Assembly (NCBI RefSeq): GCF_045679555.1
Contig: NC_092096.1
Span: 21,475,016-21,539,015 of the forward strand
DNA from: Salvelinus alpinus
Lineage: Eukaryota; Chordata; Actinopteri; Salmoniformes; Salmonidae
Length of the DNA stretch: 64,000 bases
Direction: 5' to 3'
The notes below the pieces were generated by a model. That model was given only the letters and a program-made list of their open reading frames with translations, had not been told where the DNA came from and did not search any database. Each line of letters opens with the position of its first letter. Positions within the stretch are counted from its first letter, which is position 1. The position numbers were made by a program, and so were the translations under genes. Shown here piece by piece: positions 62,775 to 64,000 of this stretch.

Positions 62775-63081
62775 TTAGCGGGAAATGATTATATAATGAG
62801 ATAATAAGCATTGAAAAGGATTCCATCCATCTCTATGAATAACCTCTGAAGCACAGCAAAACCCATGTGGCTGGTGAGCAAGATCATTAAGATCAGTGAT
62901 TACTATTGACAGAGATAAAGTACTGAACAGTATAGTTAGAGTAGTAGGTTTTAGAATGAAGGATTCTTATGAACTAATGTTGGGCATTCTCAAGCAGAAG
63001 ACTGTTCCAGAAAGAGACATCAATGAGTTAGCAAGTGAACTTTAGACAGATCCCGAACAGCCTTCAGATGCAGAGGAGAGG

Positions 63082-63896
63082 CTAAGGTGTGCACACCATG
63101 GTGACGCCAGACTTGGAGACGACCCAAAGACGGCCCAGGTCGTAGGTCACGTGGCCCATGCGCATGGACATTGGGATATTGCTCCATCCGGTGCCCTCTG
63201 GTTTACTGGCTGTGATGCCGTCTCTGTGTTGAAGAAAGGGTTGGGGTTCATGTTTTAAAGCTTATCCATCTTTTTAAGTACATCCATTTTTGGACTTTAA
63301 TAATTGATTATAGCCATTGATTTTTGAAGAATATAACTTCTGCCTCTTGAGCTTTTTTCAACCACATCAGAAGCTAAAATGTAAGTTTTTACTCAATTGT
63401 TTTTTTTTTTTTACAAATAATTGATGTGTCTTTGCATCCGTAGCTCCATGTATGGATTTGAGAGTGGTTACATGTCTCTAACTACATTCCTCAGCTGTTT
63501 ACCACAACAAGTGGTGGGGTGTCTGGGAAGTTGTTGTTTTTATCACAAACTGTAGCTTTACAGGACATCCCACTTTTACATATTTTACCTTACAATGTCT
63601 ACACATTTCTTTATAAGTCCTATAAGTTTAGATCTGATTATATTTGACTGATTTTATTTATGTATCTACAGTATTTTAGTTGTTGTGTAAAGAGCTTCAC
63701 AAAGCATGTACAGTAAGGATAATAATTATAGTTAAAGGTATACCATTATTATACACATAGTTCAGCAGCAACCTTACCTGGTAAAAACATCACCCGCAGA
63801 GTTGACCCCAAAGACACTACCATCAGTTGCCACCTCAATCATGGAAAGCTTGCCTTCAATGTGACTCCACCCGTTGTTTTGGCAGTCTTGATTCAG
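63082..63896 (-). CDS. Leukolectin / fish-egg lectin, 3' part (cut by window edge)
   Basis: Exon 4 (63778-63896, 119 nt) and exon 5 (63082-63223, 142 nt) on the minus strand have the same sizes, phases and splice sites as the intact gene, and the frame is open to TAG at 63082-63084. Together they encode about the last 86 residues. Differences from the intact gene include Asp to Glu in the HI-D/E-GKLSM stretch and Cys to Ser in IPMCMRMG. The latter removes one cysteine, while the terminal VCTP cysteine stays, so one disulfide may be lost. Exons 1-3 lie beyond the edge, so whether the whole gene is intact cannot be judged. Confidence 0.88.
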
Positions 63897-64000
63897 CTGG
63901 AAAAACAGATTCAATCAGGGTTTTAGGACCATTTCAACAGTTATAATATGAAACAGTTTTAGAATAACTGACACTCTCCATCCTCTACTACTCTAATCCA

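Overview
This is vertebrate DNA, almost certainly from a salmonid fish. There are no operons. Most of the window is non-coding and packed with interspersed and tandem repeats. The repeats fit salmonids: an HpaI-type tRNA SINE, several Tc1-like transposon families with decayed transposase, hAT-type MITEs with exact 8-bp target duplications, RSg-1/L2-like LINE tails, and at least five LTR elements bounded by TG...CA with 4-5 bp target duplications. Species was not determined.

The only recognisable host genes form a tandem array on the minus strand, from about 24.7 kb to the right edge. They encode leukolectin / fish-egg lectin, a secreted lectin built of tectonin repeats. One copy (41189-42986) is complete: five exons with consensus splice sites, a 255-residue product with a signal peptide, a TATA box and a polyadenylation signal. 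A second, near-identical copy enters at the right edge with exons 4-5 intact (63082-63896). At least five other copies are broken in different ways: at 24.7-27.0 kb (start codon ATG to ACG, donor lost, stop codon, deletions), 32.7-33.4 kb (last exon split by a solo LTR), 36.7-38.4 kb (exons 3-4 deleted, last exon cut by a local inversion), 49.8-50.8 kb (frameshifts and small deletions) and 56.7-57.9 kb (last exon split by a TIR element full of minisatellite). The array is a clear case of birth-and-death evolution of a secreted lectin family.

Layout. 1-1.5 kb: 38-bp minisatellite interrupted by a hAT MITE. 1.5-9.5 kb: non-coding, with simple repeats, minisatellites, a LINE tail, a MITE and a Tc1 remnant. 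9.58-10.99 kb: long solo LTR, followed by an AT-rich array to 11.7 kb. 12-24.6 kb: non-coding with two Tc1-family elements, a SINE, a 41-bp-arm palindrome, a GT microsatellite, one possible CpG-rich non-coding exon and one possible conserved element. 24.7-43.1 kb: lectin copies mixed with SINE, LINE, MITE and LTR insertions and a 54-bp minisatellite. 43.2-49.3 kb: nested transposons (outer Tc1-like element, then inner Tc1, then LINE fragment and solo LTR), another solo LTR and LINE-related sequence. 49.8-58 kb: two broken lectin copies separated by a 4.5-kb array of a 22-bp repeat with higher-order structure. 58-64 kb: LTR-like sequence, a long CT-rich microsatellite, two MITEs and the edge lectin copy.
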